Origin: Solea solea
Taxonomy: Eukaryota; Chordata; Actinopteri; Pleuronectiformes; Soleidae
Length of the DNA stretch: 64,000 bases
NCBI RefSeq assembly: GCF_958295425.1
Contig: NC_081138.1
Location: 8,544,302-8,608,301, forward strand
Reading direction: 5' to 3'
Position 1 is the first letter of the stretch; each line of letters opens with the position of its first letter. Shown here piece after piece: positions 40,801-54,350 of the stretch. The translations under genes and the position numbers were made by a program. The notes beneath the pieces are model-generated. The model saw nothing but the letters and a program-made list of their open reading frames with translations. It did not search any database and was not told the DNA's origin.

Positions 40801-41274
40801 TTGTGTCTGTTTTTGTGCGCATTCAGCAGGGATACGGCTGTTTTCTGATTTTTTTCTTTTTTTTATTGTCCCATAACATAAACCTCACAAATAAAGTTAA
40901 CATCTCATAAGATATAGTTATATACCTTCAGTGTTTGATTTTGCAATGATTTCACTGTTTGAATGTGTTTTTCTATTTTTGTCTGTTTTTGTGCGCATTC
41001 AGCTGGAATACGACTGTTTTCTGATTTGTTTTCATTTTTCTACTGTCCCATAACATAAACCTCACAAATAAAGTTAACATCTCATAAGATATAGTTATAT
41101 ACCTTCAGTGTTTGATTTTGCAATGATTTCACTGTTTGAATGTGTTTTTCTATTTTTTCTGTTTTTGTGCGCATTCAGCTGGAATACGACTGTTTTCTGA
41201 TTTTTTTTCATTTTCTACTGTCCCATAACATAAACCTCACAAATAAAGTTAACATCTTATAAGATATACTAATG
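31863..41274 (+). repeat. Satellite A run 6, about 53.3 monomers
   Basis: This is largely a duplicate of run 5 in its first half (markers at about 32353, 34008, 34913 and 35771). The set around TTATAACATATAG and AACCTTACAAATG then recurs (37384 and 38592). The second interval is 2821 bp, the length of 16 monomers, and the first is 14 monomers. k modules begin at 35713 and 38534; the latter has GCATTCGCTGAG, a two-base loss. The monomers just before the next B block differ from the usual pre-B set: CTATTTTTTCTG, and no AACCGCAC variant. Confidence 0.93.
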
Positions 41275-42031
41275 TACCCTCGTCGTTCCGCTCGTCTTGG
41301 GACCTCAAACGACATATAAAATATTCACACTCCTGCGACCTGTAGAAATGTAGTTCCTCCAAAACTTCCACTCTGGCCAAAGAGTCTAAGACTGTATGGA
41401 GTCTGACATGACCTGATTTTCAGTTTTTGGACACAGGACTTTGGGCTTTTTTCCCCCTGGCCAAAAAAAACTTCCAAAAACACAGTCTGTAAAATTCAAA
41501 CGTAAGAAAGGTGGGAAACTGTCTTTTCTTCAATAATTCCTAAAGGCAATGAGTCCGGATGCTGATTTTTCCGTATGTGTATCAGGGACTCCTGGCTGAT
41601 CCAGGGTGCCGAGTTTCAGACCCGTGCAACCTTTGGAAAGGTCAAAGGTCAGCCGCTCTGGTGTGTTTGTTGTAATAATTCCTAAAGGCATTGAGTCAGG
41701 AGTCTGATTTTTCCGTGTGTGTATCAGGGACTAAGGCTGATCCAGGGTGCCGAGTTTCAAACCTGTGCAACCTTCGGAAAGGTCAATGGTCAGCCGTTCG
41801 GGTGTGTTTTTTGTATTCATTCCTAAAGGCATTGAGCCAGGAGTCTGATTTTTCCGTATGTGTATCAGGGACTAAGGCTAATCTAGGGTGCCGAGTTTCA
41901 GACCTGTGTAACCTTCGGAAAGGTCAAAGGTCAGCCGTTTAGGTGTGTTTTTTGTAATAATTCCTAAAGGCATTAAGCCAGGAGTCTGATTTTTCCGTAT
42001 GTGTATCAGGGACTAAGGCTGATCGAGGGTA
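41275..42031 (+). repeat. Satellite B block 6 (B1 type, shortened, different chimaera)
   Basis: 757 bp. Unit one is intact; unit two (GAGTCAGGAGTCTGATTTTTCC) switches to unit four (GTGTGTGTATCAGGG, then AAGGCTGATCC). Two units are missing, but not the same pair as in block 5, so the two short blocks arose by independent in-register deletions. The core has GTATGGAGTCTG where the others have GTATAGAGTCTG. Perfect DR1 motifs are at 41639-41651 and 41921-41933. Confidence 0.92.
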
Positions 42032-45000
42032 TTTTAATCTTTTTTCTACTGTCCTATAATATGAAGTTACAATCTTATAAGGTATATTGATGTACCCTCA
42101 GTGTTTGAATTTATAATGATTTTACTGTTTGGATGTGTTTTTCTATTTGTGTCTGTTTTTGTTCGCATTCAGCAGGGATACGGCTGTTTTCGGAATTTTT
42201 TTCATTTTTCTACTGTCCCATAACATAAACCTCACAAATAAAGTTAAAATCTTATAAGATATAGTTATATACCTTCAGTGTTTGATTTTGCAATGATTTC
42301 ACTGTTTGGATGTGTTTTTCTATTTGTCTCTGTTTTTTGTGTGCATTCAGCAGGGATACTGCTTTTTTCTGATTTTTTTCATTTTTCTACTGTCCCATAA
42401 CATAAACCTCACAAATAAAGTTAAAATCTTATAAGATATAGTTATATACCTTCAGTGTTTGATTTTGCAATGATTTCACTGTTTGGATGTGTTTTTCTAT
42501 TTGTCTCTGTTTTTGTGTGCATTCAGCAGGGATACGGCTGTTTTCTGATTTTTTTCTTTTTTTCTACTGTCCCATAACATAAACCTCTCAAATAAAGTTA
42601 AAATCTTATAAGATATAGTTATATACCTTCAGTGTTTGATTTTGCAATGATTTCACTGTTTGGATGTGTTTTTCTATTTGTGTCTGTTTTTGTGCGCATT
42701 CAGCAGGGATACGGCTGTTTTCTGATTTTTTTCTTTTTTTTATTGTCCCATAACATAAACCTCACAAATAAAGTTAACATCTCATAAGATATAGTTATAT
42801 ACCTTCAGTGTTTGATTTTGCAATGATTTCACTGTTTGAATGTGTTTTTCTATTTTTGTCTGTTTTTGTGCGCATTCAGCTGGAATACGACTGTTTTCTG
42901 ATTTGTTTTCATTTTTCTACTGTCCCATAACATAAACCTCACAAATAAAGTTAACATCTCATAAGATATAGTTATATACCTTCAGTGTTTGATTTTGCAA
43001 TGATTTCACTGTTTGAATGTGTTTTTCTATTTTTGTCTGTTTTTGTGCGCATTCAGCTGGAATACGACTGTTTTCGGAATTTTTTTCATTTTTCTACTGT
43101 CCCATAACATAAACCTCACAAATAAAGTTAACATCTTATAAGATATTCTTCGGTACCCTCAGTGTTTGATTTTGCAATGATTTCACTGTTTGGATGTGTT
43201 TTTCTATTTGTCTCTGTTTTTGTGTGCATTCAGCAGGGATACGGCTGTTTTCTGATTTTTTTCATTTTTTTATTGTCCCATAACATAAACCTCACAAATA
43301 AAGTTAACATCTCATAAGATATAGTTACATACCTTCAGTGTTTGATTTTGCAATGATTTCACTGTTTGGATGTGTTTTTCTATTTGTGTCTGTTTTTGTG
43401 CACATTCAGCAGGGATACGGCTGTTTTCGGACTTTTTTTCATTTTTCTACTGTCCCATAACATGAACCTCACAAATAAAGTTAAAATCTTATAAGATATA
43501 GTTATATACCTTCAGTGTTTGATTTTGCAATGATTTCACTGTTTGGATGTGTTTTTCTATTTGTCTCTGTTTTTGTGTGCATTCAGCTGGGATACGGCTG
43601 TTTTCTGATTTTTTTCTTTTTTTCTACTGTCCCATAACATAAACCTCACAAATGAAGTTAAAATCTTATAAGATATAGTTATATACCTTCAGTGTTTGAT
43701 TTTGCAATGATTTCACTGTTTGGATGTGTTTTTCTATTTGTGTCTGTTTTTCTGCGCATTCAGCAGGGATACGGCTGTTTTCGGAATTTTTTTCATTTTT
43801 CTACTGTCCCATAACATAAACCTCAAATAAAGTTAAAATCTTATAAGATATAGTTATATACCTTTAGTGTTTGATTTTGCAATGATTTCACTGTTTGGAT
43901 GTGTTTTTCTATTTGTCTCTGTTTTTGTGTGCATTCAGCAGGGATACAGCTGTTTTCTGATTTTTTTCTTTTTTTTATTGTCCCATAACATAAACCTCAC
44001 AAATAAAGTTAACATCTCATAAGATATAGTTATATACCTTCAGTGTTTGATTTTGCAATGATTTCACTGTTTGAATGTGTTTTTCTATTTTTGTCTGTTT
44101 TTGTGAGCATTCAGCTGGAATACGACTGTTTTCTGATTTGTTTTCATTTTTCTACTGTCCCATAACATAAACCTCACAAATAAAGTTAACATCGTATAAG
44201 ATATAGTTATATACCTTCAGTGTTTGATTTTGCAATGATTTCACTGTTTGAATGTGTTTTTCTATTTTTGTCTGTTTTTGTGCGCATTCAGCTGGAATAC
44301 GACTGTTTTCTGATTTTTTTTCATTTTTCTACTGTCCCATAACATAAACCTCACAAATAAAGTTAACATCTTATAAGATATTCTTTGGTACCCTCAGTGT
44401 TTGATTTTGCAATGATTTCACTGTTTGGATGTGTTTTTCTATTTGTGTCCGTTTTTGTGCGCATTCAGCTGGAATACGACTGTTTTCTGATTTTTTTTCA
44501 TTTTTCTACTGTCCCATAACATAAACCTCACAAATAAAGTTAACATCTTATAAGATATAGTTATATACCTTCAGTGTTTGATTTTGCAATGATTTCACTG
44601 TTTGGATGTGTTTTTCTATTTGTCTCTGTTTTTGTGTGCATTCAGCAGGGATACGGCTGTTTTCTGATTTTTTTCTTTTTTTCTACTGTCCCATAACATA
44701 AACCTCTCAAATAAAGTTAAAATCTCATAAGATATAGTTATATACCTTCAGTGTTTGATTTTGCAATGATTTCACTGTTTGGATGTGTTTTTCTATTTGT
44801 GTCTGTTTTTGTGCGCATTCAGCAGGGATACGGCTGTTTTCTGATTTTTTTCTTTTTTTTATTGTCCCATAACATAAACCTCACAAATAAAGTTAACATC
44901 TCATAAGATATAGTTATATACCTTCAGTGTTTGATTTTGCAATGATTTCACTGTTTGAATGTGTTTTTCTTTTTTTGTCTGTTTTTGTGCGCATTCAGCT

Positions 45001-48000
45001 GGAATACGACTTTTTTCTGATTTGTTTTCATTTTTCTACTGTCCCATAACATAAACCTCACAAATAAAGTTAACATCTCATAAGATATAGTTATATACCT
45101 TCAGTGTTTGATTTTGCAATGATTTCACTGTTTGGATGTGTTTTTCTATTTTTGTCTGTTTTTGTGCGCATTCAGCAGGGATACGGCTGTTTTCGGAATT
45201 TTTTTCATTTTTCTACTGTCCCATAACATAAACCTCACAAATAAAGTTAAAATCTTATAAGATATAGTTATATACCTTCAGTGTTTGATTTTGCAATGAT
45301 TTCACTGTTTGGATGTGTTTTTCTATTTGTCTCTGTTTTTGTGTGCATTCAGCAGGGATACAGCTGTTTTCTGATTTTTTTCTTTTTTTTATTCACCCAT
45401 AACATAAACCTCACAAATAAAGTTAACATCTCATAAGATATAGTTATATACCTTCAGTGTTTGATTTTGCAATGATTTCACTGTTTGGATGTGTTTTTCT
45501 ATTTGTCTCTGTTTTTGTGTGCATTCAGCAGGGATACAGCTGTTTTCTGATTTTTTTCTTTTTTTTATTCACCCATAACATAAACCTCACAAATAAAGTT
45601 AACATCTCATAAGATATAGTTATATACCTTCAGTGTTTGATTTTGCAATGATGTCACTGTTTGAATGTGTTTTTCTATTTTTGTCTGTTTTTGTGCGCAT
45701 TCAGCTGGAATACGACTGTTTTCTGATTTTTTTTCATTTTTCTACTGTCCCATAACATAAACCTCACAAATAAAGTTAACATCTCATAAGATATAGTTAT
45801 ATACCTTCAGTGTTTGATTTTGCAATGATTTCACTGTTTGAATGTGTTTTTCTATTTTTGTCTGTTTTTGTGCGCATTCAGCTGGAATACGACTGTTTTC
45901 GGAATTTTTTTCATTTTTCTACTGTCCCATAACATAAACCTCACAAATAAAGTTAACATCTTATAAGATATTCTTCGGTACCCTCAGTGTTTGATTTTGC
46001 AATGATTTCACTGTTTGGATGTGTTTTTCTATTTGTCTCTGTTTTTGTGTGCATTCAGCAGGGATACGGCTGTTTTCTGATTTTTTTCATTTTTTTATTG
46101 TCCCATAACATAAACCTCACAAATAAAGTTAACATCTCATAAGATATAGTTACATACCTTCAGTGTTTGATTTTGCAATGATTTCACTGTTTGGATGTGT
46201 TTTTCTATTTGTGTCTGTTTTTGTGCACATTCAGCAGGGATACGGCTGTTTTCGGACTTTTTTTCATTTTTCTACTGTCCCATAACATGAACCTCACAAA
46301 TAAAGTTAAAATCTTATAAGATATAGTTATATACCTTCAGTGTTTGATTTTGCAATGATTTCACTGTTTGGATGTGTTTTTCTATTTGTCTCTGTTTTTG
46401 TGTGCATTCAGCTGGGATACGGCTGTTTTCTGATTTTTTTCTTTTTTTCTACTGTCCCATAACATAAACCTCACAAATGAAGTTAAAATCTTATAAGATA
46501 TAGTTATATACCTTCAGTGTTTGATTTTGCAATGATTTCACTGTTTGGATGTGTTTTTCTATTTGTGTCTGTTTTTCTGCGCATTCAGCAGGGATACGGC
46601 TGTTTTCGGAATTTTTTTCATTTTTCTACTGTCCCATAACATAAACCTCAAATAAAGTTAAAATCTTATAAGATATAGTTATATACCTTTAGTGTTTGAT
46701 TTTGCAATGATTTCACTGTTTGGATGTGTTTTTCTATTTGTCTCTGTTTTTGTGTGCATTCAGCAGGGATACAGCTGTTTTCTGATTTTTTTCTTTTTTT
46801 TATTGTCCCATAACATAAACCTCACAAATAAAGTTAACATCTCATAAGATATAGTTATATACCTTCAGTGTTTGATTTTGCAATGATTTCACTGTTTGAA
46901 TGTGTTTTTCTATTTTTGTCTGTTTTTGTGAGCATTCAGCTGGAATACGACTGTTTTCTGATTTGTTTTCATTTTTCTACTGTCCCATAACATAAACCTC
47001 ACAAATAAAGTTAACATCGTATAAGATATAGTTATATACCTTCAGTGTTTGATTTTGCAATGATTTCACTGTTTGAATGTGTTTTTCTATTTTTGTCTGT
47101 TTTTGTGCGCATTCAGCTGGAATACGACTGTTTTCTGATTTTTTTTCATTTTTCTACTGTCCCATAACATAAACCTCACAAATAAAGTTAACATCTTATA
47201 AGATATTCTTTGGTACCCTCAGTGTTTGATTTTGCAATGATTTCACTGTTTGGATGTGTTTTTCTATTTGTGTCCGTTTTTGTGCGCATTCAGCTGGAAT
47301 ACGACTGTTTTCTGATTTTTTTTCATTTTTCTACTGTCCCATAACATAAACCTCACAAATAAAGTTAACATCTTATAAGATATAGTTATATACCTTCAGT
47401 GTTTGATTTTGCAATGATTTCACTGTTTGGATGTGTTTTTCTATTTGTCTCTGTTTTTGTGTGCATTCAGCAGGGATACGGCTGTTTTCTGATTTTTTTT
47501 CTTTTTTTCTACTGTCCCATAACATAAACCTCTCAAATAAAGTTAAAATCTCATAAGATATAGTTATATACCTTCAGTGTTTGATTTTGCAATGATTTCA
47601 CTGTTTGGATGTGTTTTTCTATTTGTGTCTGTTTTTGTGCGCATTCAGCAGGGATACGGCTGTTTTCTGATTTTTTTCTTTTTTTTATTGTCCCATAACA
47701 TAAACCTCACAAATAAAGTTAACATCTCATAAGATATAGTTATATACCTTCAGTGTTTGATTTTGCAATGATTTCACTGTTTGAATGTGTTTTTCTTTTT
47801 TTGTCTGTTTTTGTGCGCATTCAGCTGGAATACGACTTTTTTCTGATTTGTTTTCATTTTTCTACTGTCCCATAACATAAACCTCACAAATAAAGTTAAC
47901 ATCTCATAAGATATAGTTATATACCTTCAGTGTTTGATTTTGCAATGATTTCACTGTTTGGATGTGTTTTTCTATTTTTGTCTGTTTTTGTGCGCATTCA

Positions 48001-51000
48001 GCAGGGATACGGCTGTTTTCGGAATTTTTTTCATTTTTCTACTGTCCCATAACATAAACCTCACAAATAAAGTTAAAATCTTATAAGATATAGTTATATA
48101 CCTTCAGTGTTTGATTTTGCAATGATTTCACTGTTTGGATGTGTTTTTCTATTTGTCTCTGTTTTTGTGTGCATTCAGCAGGGATACAGCTGTTTTCTGA
48201 TTTTTTTCTTTTTTTTATTCACCCATAACATAAACCTCACAAATAAAGTTAACATCTCATAAGATATAGTTATATACCTTCAGTGTTTGATTTTGCAATG
48301 ATTTCACTGTTTGGATGTGTTTTTCTATTTGTCTCTGTTTTTGTGTGCATTCAGCAGGGATACAGCTGTTTTCTGATTTTTTTCTTTTTTTTATTCACCC
48401 ATAACATAAACCTCACAAATAAAGTTAACATCTCATAAGATATAGTTATATACCTTCAGTGTTTGATTTTGCAATGATGTCACTGTTTGAATGTGTTTTT
48501 CTATTTTTGTCTGTTTTTGTGCGCATTCAGCTGGAATACGACTGTTTTCTGATTTTTTTTCATTTTTCTACTGTCCCATAACATAAACCTCACAAATAAA
48601 GTTAACATCTCATAAGATATAGTTATATACCTTCAGTGTTTGATTTTGCAATGATTTCACTGTTTGAATGTGTTTTTCTATTTTTGTCTGTTTTTGTGCG
48701 CATTCAGCTGGAATACGACTGTTTTCGGAATTTTTTTCATTTTTCTACTGTCCCATAACATAAACCTCACAAATAAAGTTAACATCTTATAAGATATTCT
48801 TCGGTACCCTCAGTGTTTGATTTTGCAATGATTTCACTGTTTGGATGTGTTTTTCTATTTGTCTCTGTTTTTGTGTGCATTCAGCAGGGATACGGCTGTT
48901 TTCTGATTTTTTTCATTTTTTTATTGTCCCATAACATAAACCTCACAAATAAAGTTAACATCTCATAAGATATAGTTACATACCTTCAGTGTTTGATTTT
49001 GCAATGATTTCACTGTTTGGATGTGTTTTTCTATTTGTGTCTGTTTTTGTGCACATTCAGCAGGGATACGGCTGTTTTCGGACTTTTTTTCATTTTTCTA
49101 CTGTCCCATAACATGAACCTCACAAATAAAGTTAAAATCTTATAAGATATAGTTATATACCTTCAGTGTTTGATTTTGCAATGATTTCACTGTTTGGATG
49201 TGTTTTTCTATTTGTCTCTGTTTTTGTGTGCATTCAGCAGGGATACGGCTGTTTTCTGATTTTTTTCTTTTTTTCTACTGTCCCATAACATAAACCTCAC
49301 AAATGAAGTTAAAATCTTATAAGATATAGTTATATACCTTCAGTGTTTGATTTTGCAATGATTTCACTGTTTGGATGTGTTTTTCTATTTGTGTCTGTTT
49401 TTCTGCGCATTCAGCAGGGATACGGCTGTTTTCGGAATTTTTTTCATTTTTCTACTGTCCCATAACATAAACCTCAAATAAAGTTAAAATCTTATAAGAT
49501 ATAGTTATATACCTTTAGTGTTTGATTTTGCAATGATTTCACTGTTTGGATGTGTTTTTCTATTTGTCTCTGTTTTTGTGTGCATTCAGCAGGGATACAG
49601 CTGTTTTCTGATTTTTTTCTTTTTTTTATTGTCCCATAACATAAACCTCACAAATAAAGTTAACATCTCATAAGATATAGTTATATACCTTCAGTGTTTG
49701 ATTTTGCAATGATTTCACTGTTTGAATGTGTTTTTCTATTTTTGTCTGTTTTTGTGAGCATTCAGCTGGAATATGACTGTTTTCTGATTTGTTTTCATTT
49801 TTCTACTGTCCCATAACATAAACCTCACAAATAAAGTTAACATCGTATAAGATATAGTTATATACCTTCAGTGTTTGATTTTGCAATGATTTCACTGTTT
49901 GAATGTGTTTTTCTATTTTTGTCTGTTTTTGTGCGCATTCAGCTGGAATACGACTGTTTTCTGATTTTTTTTCATTTTTCTACTGTCCCATAACATAAAC
50001 CTCACAAATAAAGTTAACATCTTATAAGATATTCTTTGGTACCCTCAGTGTTTGATTTTGCAATGATTTCACTGTTTGGATGTGTTTTTCTATTTGTGTC
50101 CGTTTTTGTGCGCATTCAGCTGGAATACGACTGTTTTCTGATTTTTTTTCATTTTTCTACTGTCCCATAACATAAACCTCACAAATAAAGTTAACATCTT
50201 ATAAGATATAGTTATATACCTTCAGTGTTTGATTTTGCAATGATTTCACTGTTTGGATGTGTTTTTCTATTTGTCTCTGTTTTTGTGTGCATTCAGCAGG
50301 GATACAGCTGTTTTCTGATTTTTTTCTTTTTTTTATTCACCCATAACATAAACCTCACAAATAAAGTTAACATCTCATAAGATATAGTTATATACCTTCA
50401 GTGTTTGATTTTGCAATGATTTCACTGTTTGGATGTGTTTTTCTATTTGTCTCTGTTTTTGTGTGCATTCAGCAGGGATACAGCTGTTTTCTGATTTTTT
50501 TCTTTTTTTTATTCACCCATAACATAAACCTCACAAATAAAGTTAACATCTCATAAGATATAGTTATATACCTTCAGTGTTTGATTTTGCAATGATGTCA
50601 CTGTTTGAATGTGTTTTTCTATTTTTGTCTGTTTTTGTGCGCATTCAGCTGGAATACGACTGTTTTCTGATTTTTTTTCATTTTTCTACTGTCCCATAAC
50701 ATAAACCTCACAAATAAAGTTAACATCTCATAAGATATAGTTATATACCTTCAGTGTTTGATTTTGCAATGATTTCACTGTTTGAATGTGTTTTTCTATT
50801 TTTGTCTGTTTTTGTGCGCATTCAGCTGGAATACGACTGTTTTCGGAATTTTTTTCATTTTTCTACTGTCCCATAACATAAACCTCACAAATAAAGTTAA
50901 CATCTTATAAGATATTCTTCGGTACCCTCAGTGTTTGATTTTGCAATGATTTCACTGTTTGGATGTGTTTTTCTATTTGTGTCCGTTTTTGTGTGCATTC

Positions 51001-52861
51001 AGCTGGAATACGTCTGTTTTCTGATTTTTTTTTCATTTTCTACTGTCCCATAACATAAACCTCACAAATAAAGTTAACATCTTATAAGATATAGTTATAT
51101 AACATCAGTGTTTGATTTTGCAATGATTTCACTGTTTGGATGTGTTTTTCTATTTGTGTCTGTTTTTGTGTGCATTCAGCTGAGATAATGCTGTTTCCGG
51201 ATTTTTTTAATTTTTCTGCTGTCCCATAACATAAACCTCACAAATGAAGTTAACATCTTAAAAGATTTAGTTCTGTACCCTCAGTGTTTGATTTTGCAAT
51301 GATTTCACTGTTGGGATGTGTTCTTCTATTTGTGTCTGTTTGTGTGCGCATTCAGCTGAGATAAGGCTGTTTCCGGATTTTGTTAATTTTTGTACTTTCC
51401 CATAACATAAACCTCACAAATGAAGTTAACATCTTAAAAGATTTAGTTCTGTACCCTCAGTGTTTGATTTTGCAATGATTTCACTGTTTGGATGTGTTTT
51501 TCTATGGGTGTCTGTTTGTGTGCGCATTCAGCTGAGCTAAGGCTGTTTCCGGATTTTTTTCATTTTTCTACTTTCCCATAACATAAACCTCACAAATAAA
51601 GTTAAAATCTTAAAAGATTTAGTTCTGTACCCTCAGTGTTTGATTTTGCAATGATTTCACTGTTTGGATGTGTTTTTCTATGGGTGTCTGTTTGTGTGCG
51701 CATTCAGCTGAGCTAAGGCTGTTTCCGGATTTTTTTCATTTTTCTACTTTCCCATAACATAAACCTCACAAATAAAGTTAACATCTTATAAGATATAGTT
51801 ATATACCTTCAGTGTTTGAATTTATAATGATTTCACTGTTTGGATGTGTTTTTCTATTTGTGTCTGTTTTTGTGCGCATTCAGCAGGGATACGGCTGTTT
51901 TCGGATTTTTTTCATTTTTCTACTGTCCCATAACATAAACCTCACAAATAAAGTTTAAATCTTATAAGATATAGTTATATACCTTCAGTGTTTTATTTTG
52001 CGATGATTTCACTGTTTGGATGTGTTTTTCTATTTGTCTCTGTTTTTGTGTGCATTCAGCATGGATACGGCTGTTTTCTGACTTTTTTCATTTTTTTATT
52101 GTCCCATAACATGAACCTCACAAATAAAGTTAACATCTCATAAGATATAGTTATATACCTTCAGTGTTTGATTTTGCAATGATTTCACTGTTTGAATGTG
52201 TTTTTCTATGTTTGTCTGTTTTTGTGCGCATTCAGCTGGAATACGACTGTTTTCTGATTTTTTTTCATTTTTCTACTGTCCCATAACATAAACCTCACAA
52301 ATAAAGTTAACATCTTATAAGATATAGTTATATACCTTCAGTGTTTGATTTTGCAATGATTTCACTGTTTGAATGTGTTTTTCTATTTTTGTCTGTTTTT
52401 GTGCGCATTCAGCTGGAATACGACTGTTTTCTGATTTTTTTTCATTTTTCTACTGTCCCATAACATAAACCGCACAAATAAAGTTAACATCTTATAAGAT
52501 ATTCTTCGGTACCCTCAGTGTTTGATTTTGCAATGATTTCACTGTTTGGATGTGTTTTTCTATTTTTGTCTGTTTTTGTGCGCATTCAGCTGGAATACGA
52601 CTGTTTTCTGATTTTTTTTCATTTTTCTACTGTCCCATAACATAAACCGCACAAATAAAGTTAACATCTTATAAGATATTCTTCGGTACCCTCAGTGTTT
52701 GATTTTGCAATGATTTCACTGTTTGGATGTGTTTTTTATTTGTGTCTGTTTTTGTGCGCATTCAGCTGGAATACGACTGTTTTCTGATTTTTTTTCATTT
52801 TCTACTGTCCCATAACATAAACCTCACAAATAAAGTTAACATCTTATAAGATATACTAATG
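42032..52861 (+). repeat. Satellite A run 7, about 61.4 monomers (longest run)
   Basis: It contains the 16-monomer higher-order array at 43146-50914 (separate entry). After it come a k module from 51180 with the CTGAGCTAAGG monomer doubled (51532 and 51708), a T4 monomer near 51820, and then a stretch of CTGGAATACGACTG monomers. The AACCGCACAAAT pre-B monomer is itself present twice (about 52470 and 52645), 176 bp apart. One monomer has GTTATATAACATCAG instead of the usual TATACCTTCAG near 51105. Confidence 0.93.
43146..50914 (+). repeat. Higher-order repeat of 16 A monomers, 2825 bp, two full copies and one of 12 monomers
   Basis: Using TTCTTCGGTACCCTC as phase, copies run 43146-45970, 45971-48796 and 48797-50914. 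Single-copy markers recur at the same spacing: GTTACATACC (43328, 46153, 48979), TGTGAGCATTC (44106, 46931, 49757), and CCTCAAATAAAG with CACA lost (about 43822, 46647, 49472). Copies one and two carry a pair of adjacent TTTATTCACCC monomers near 45391 and 48217. In copy three the same pair comes early (50335), showing loss of four monomers equivalent to roughly 47.4-48.1 kb. Confidence 0.9.
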
Positions 52862-53760
52862 TACCCTCGTCGTTCCGCTCGTCTTGGGACCCCAAACGAC
52901 ATATGAAATATTCACACTCCTGCGACCTGTAGAAATGTAGTTCCTCCAAAACTTCCACTCTGGCCGAAGAGTCTAAGACTGTATAGAGTCTGACATGACC
53001 TGATTTACAGTTATTGGACACAGGACTTTGGGCTTTTTTCCCCCTGGCCAAAAAAAACTGCCAAAAACACAGTCTGTAAAATTCAAACGTAAGAAAGGTG
53101 GGAAACTGTCTTTTCTTCAATAATTCCTAAAGGCAATGAGCCCGGATGCTGATTTCTCCGTATGTGTATCAGGGACTCCTGGCTGATCCAGGGTGCCGAG
53201 TTTCAGACCCGTGCATCCTTTGGAAAGGTCAAAGGTCAGCCGCTGTGGTGTGTTTTTTGTAATAATTCCTAAAGGCATTGAGTCAGGAGTCTGATTTTTC
53301 CGTTTGTGTATCAGGGACTAAAGCTTATCCCGGTTGCCGAGTTTCAGACCTGTGCAACTTTCGGAAAAGGTCAATGGTCAGCCGTTCGGGTGTGTTTTTT
53401 GTAATAATTCCTAAAGGCATTAAGCCAGGAGTCTGATTTTTCCGTATGTGTATCAGGGACTAAGGCTAATCCAGGGTGCCGAGTTTCAGACCCGTGCAAC
53501 CATCGGAAAGGTCAATGGTCAGCCGTTCGGGTGTGTTTTTTGTAATAATTCCTAAAGGCATTGAGCCAGGAGTCGGATTTTTCCGTATGTGTATCAGGGA
53601 CTAAGGCTAATCTAGGGTGCCGAGTTTCAGACCTGTGTAACCTTCGGAAAGGTCAAAGGTCAGCCGTTTAGCTGTATTTTTTGTAATAATTCCTAAAGGC
53701 ATTAAGCCATGAGTCTGATTTTTCCGTATGTGTATCAGGGACTAAGGCTGATCGAGGGTA
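52862..53760 (+). repeat. Satellite B block 7 (B2 type, a variant)
   Basis: This is the first of six B2 blocks, 899 bp, with subrepeat starts at 53122, 53263, 53405, 53547 and 53688 (partial). B2 differs from B1 by several core substitutions (GACCCCAAACGACATATGAAA, GGCCGAAGAG, GATTTACAGTTATTGG) and by one unit fewer. Its third unit begins like B1 unit three and ends like unit four. The a variant has CCGTTTGTGTATC in unit two and GAGTCGGATTTTTCC in unit four. Perfect DR1 motifs are at 53226-53238 and 53650-53662. Confidence 0.92.
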
Positions 53761-54350
53761 TTTTAATCTTTTTTCTACTGTCCTATAATATGAAGTTAAC
53801 ATCTTATAAGGTATATTGATGTACCCTCAGTGTTTGAATTTATAATGATTTCACTGTTTGGATGTGTTTTTCTATTTGTGTCTGTTTTTGTGCGCATTCA
53901 GCAGGGATACGGCTGTTTTCGGAATTTTTTTCATTTTTCTACTGTCCCATAACATAAACCTCACAAATAAAGTTAACATCTTATAAGATATAGTTATATA
54001 CCTTCAGTGTTTGATTTTGCAATGATTTCACTGTTTGAATGTGTTTTTCTATTTTTGTCTGTTTTTGTGCGCATTCAGCTGGAATACGACTGTTTTCTGA
54101 TTTTTTTTCATTTTTCTACTGTCCCATAACATAAACCGCACAAATAAAGTTAACATCTTATAAGATATTCTTCGGTACCCTCAGTGTTTGATTTTGCAAT
54201 GATTTCACTGTTTGGATGTGTTTTTTATTTGTGTCTGTTTTTGTGCGCATTCAGCTGGAATACGACTGTTTTCTGATTTTTTTTCATTTTCTACTGTCCC
54301 ATAACATAAACCTCACAAATAAAGTTAACATCTTATAAGATATACTAATG
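53761..54350 (+). repeat. Satellite A run 8, about 3.3 monomers
   Basis: A short linker of one-third of a monomer, then a T4 monomer (GTTTGAATTTATAATGATTTC), a CTGGAATACGACTG monomer ending in AACCGCACAAAT, and a final monomer with GTGTTTTTTATTTG that leads into the next B block. The opening fragment reads GAAGTTAACATCTTATAAGG, whereas B1 blocks are followed by GAAGTTACAAT. Confidence 0.93.

Noticed and set aside
52836..53120. Minus-strand 94-codon frames in B2 blocks (also at 54325, 55814, 57655, 59144 and 60985)
   Set aside because: They start at TTG, cross the A/B junction, and are identical because the blocks were recently copied. The B1 versions have a TGA in the same frame. No recognisable domain.
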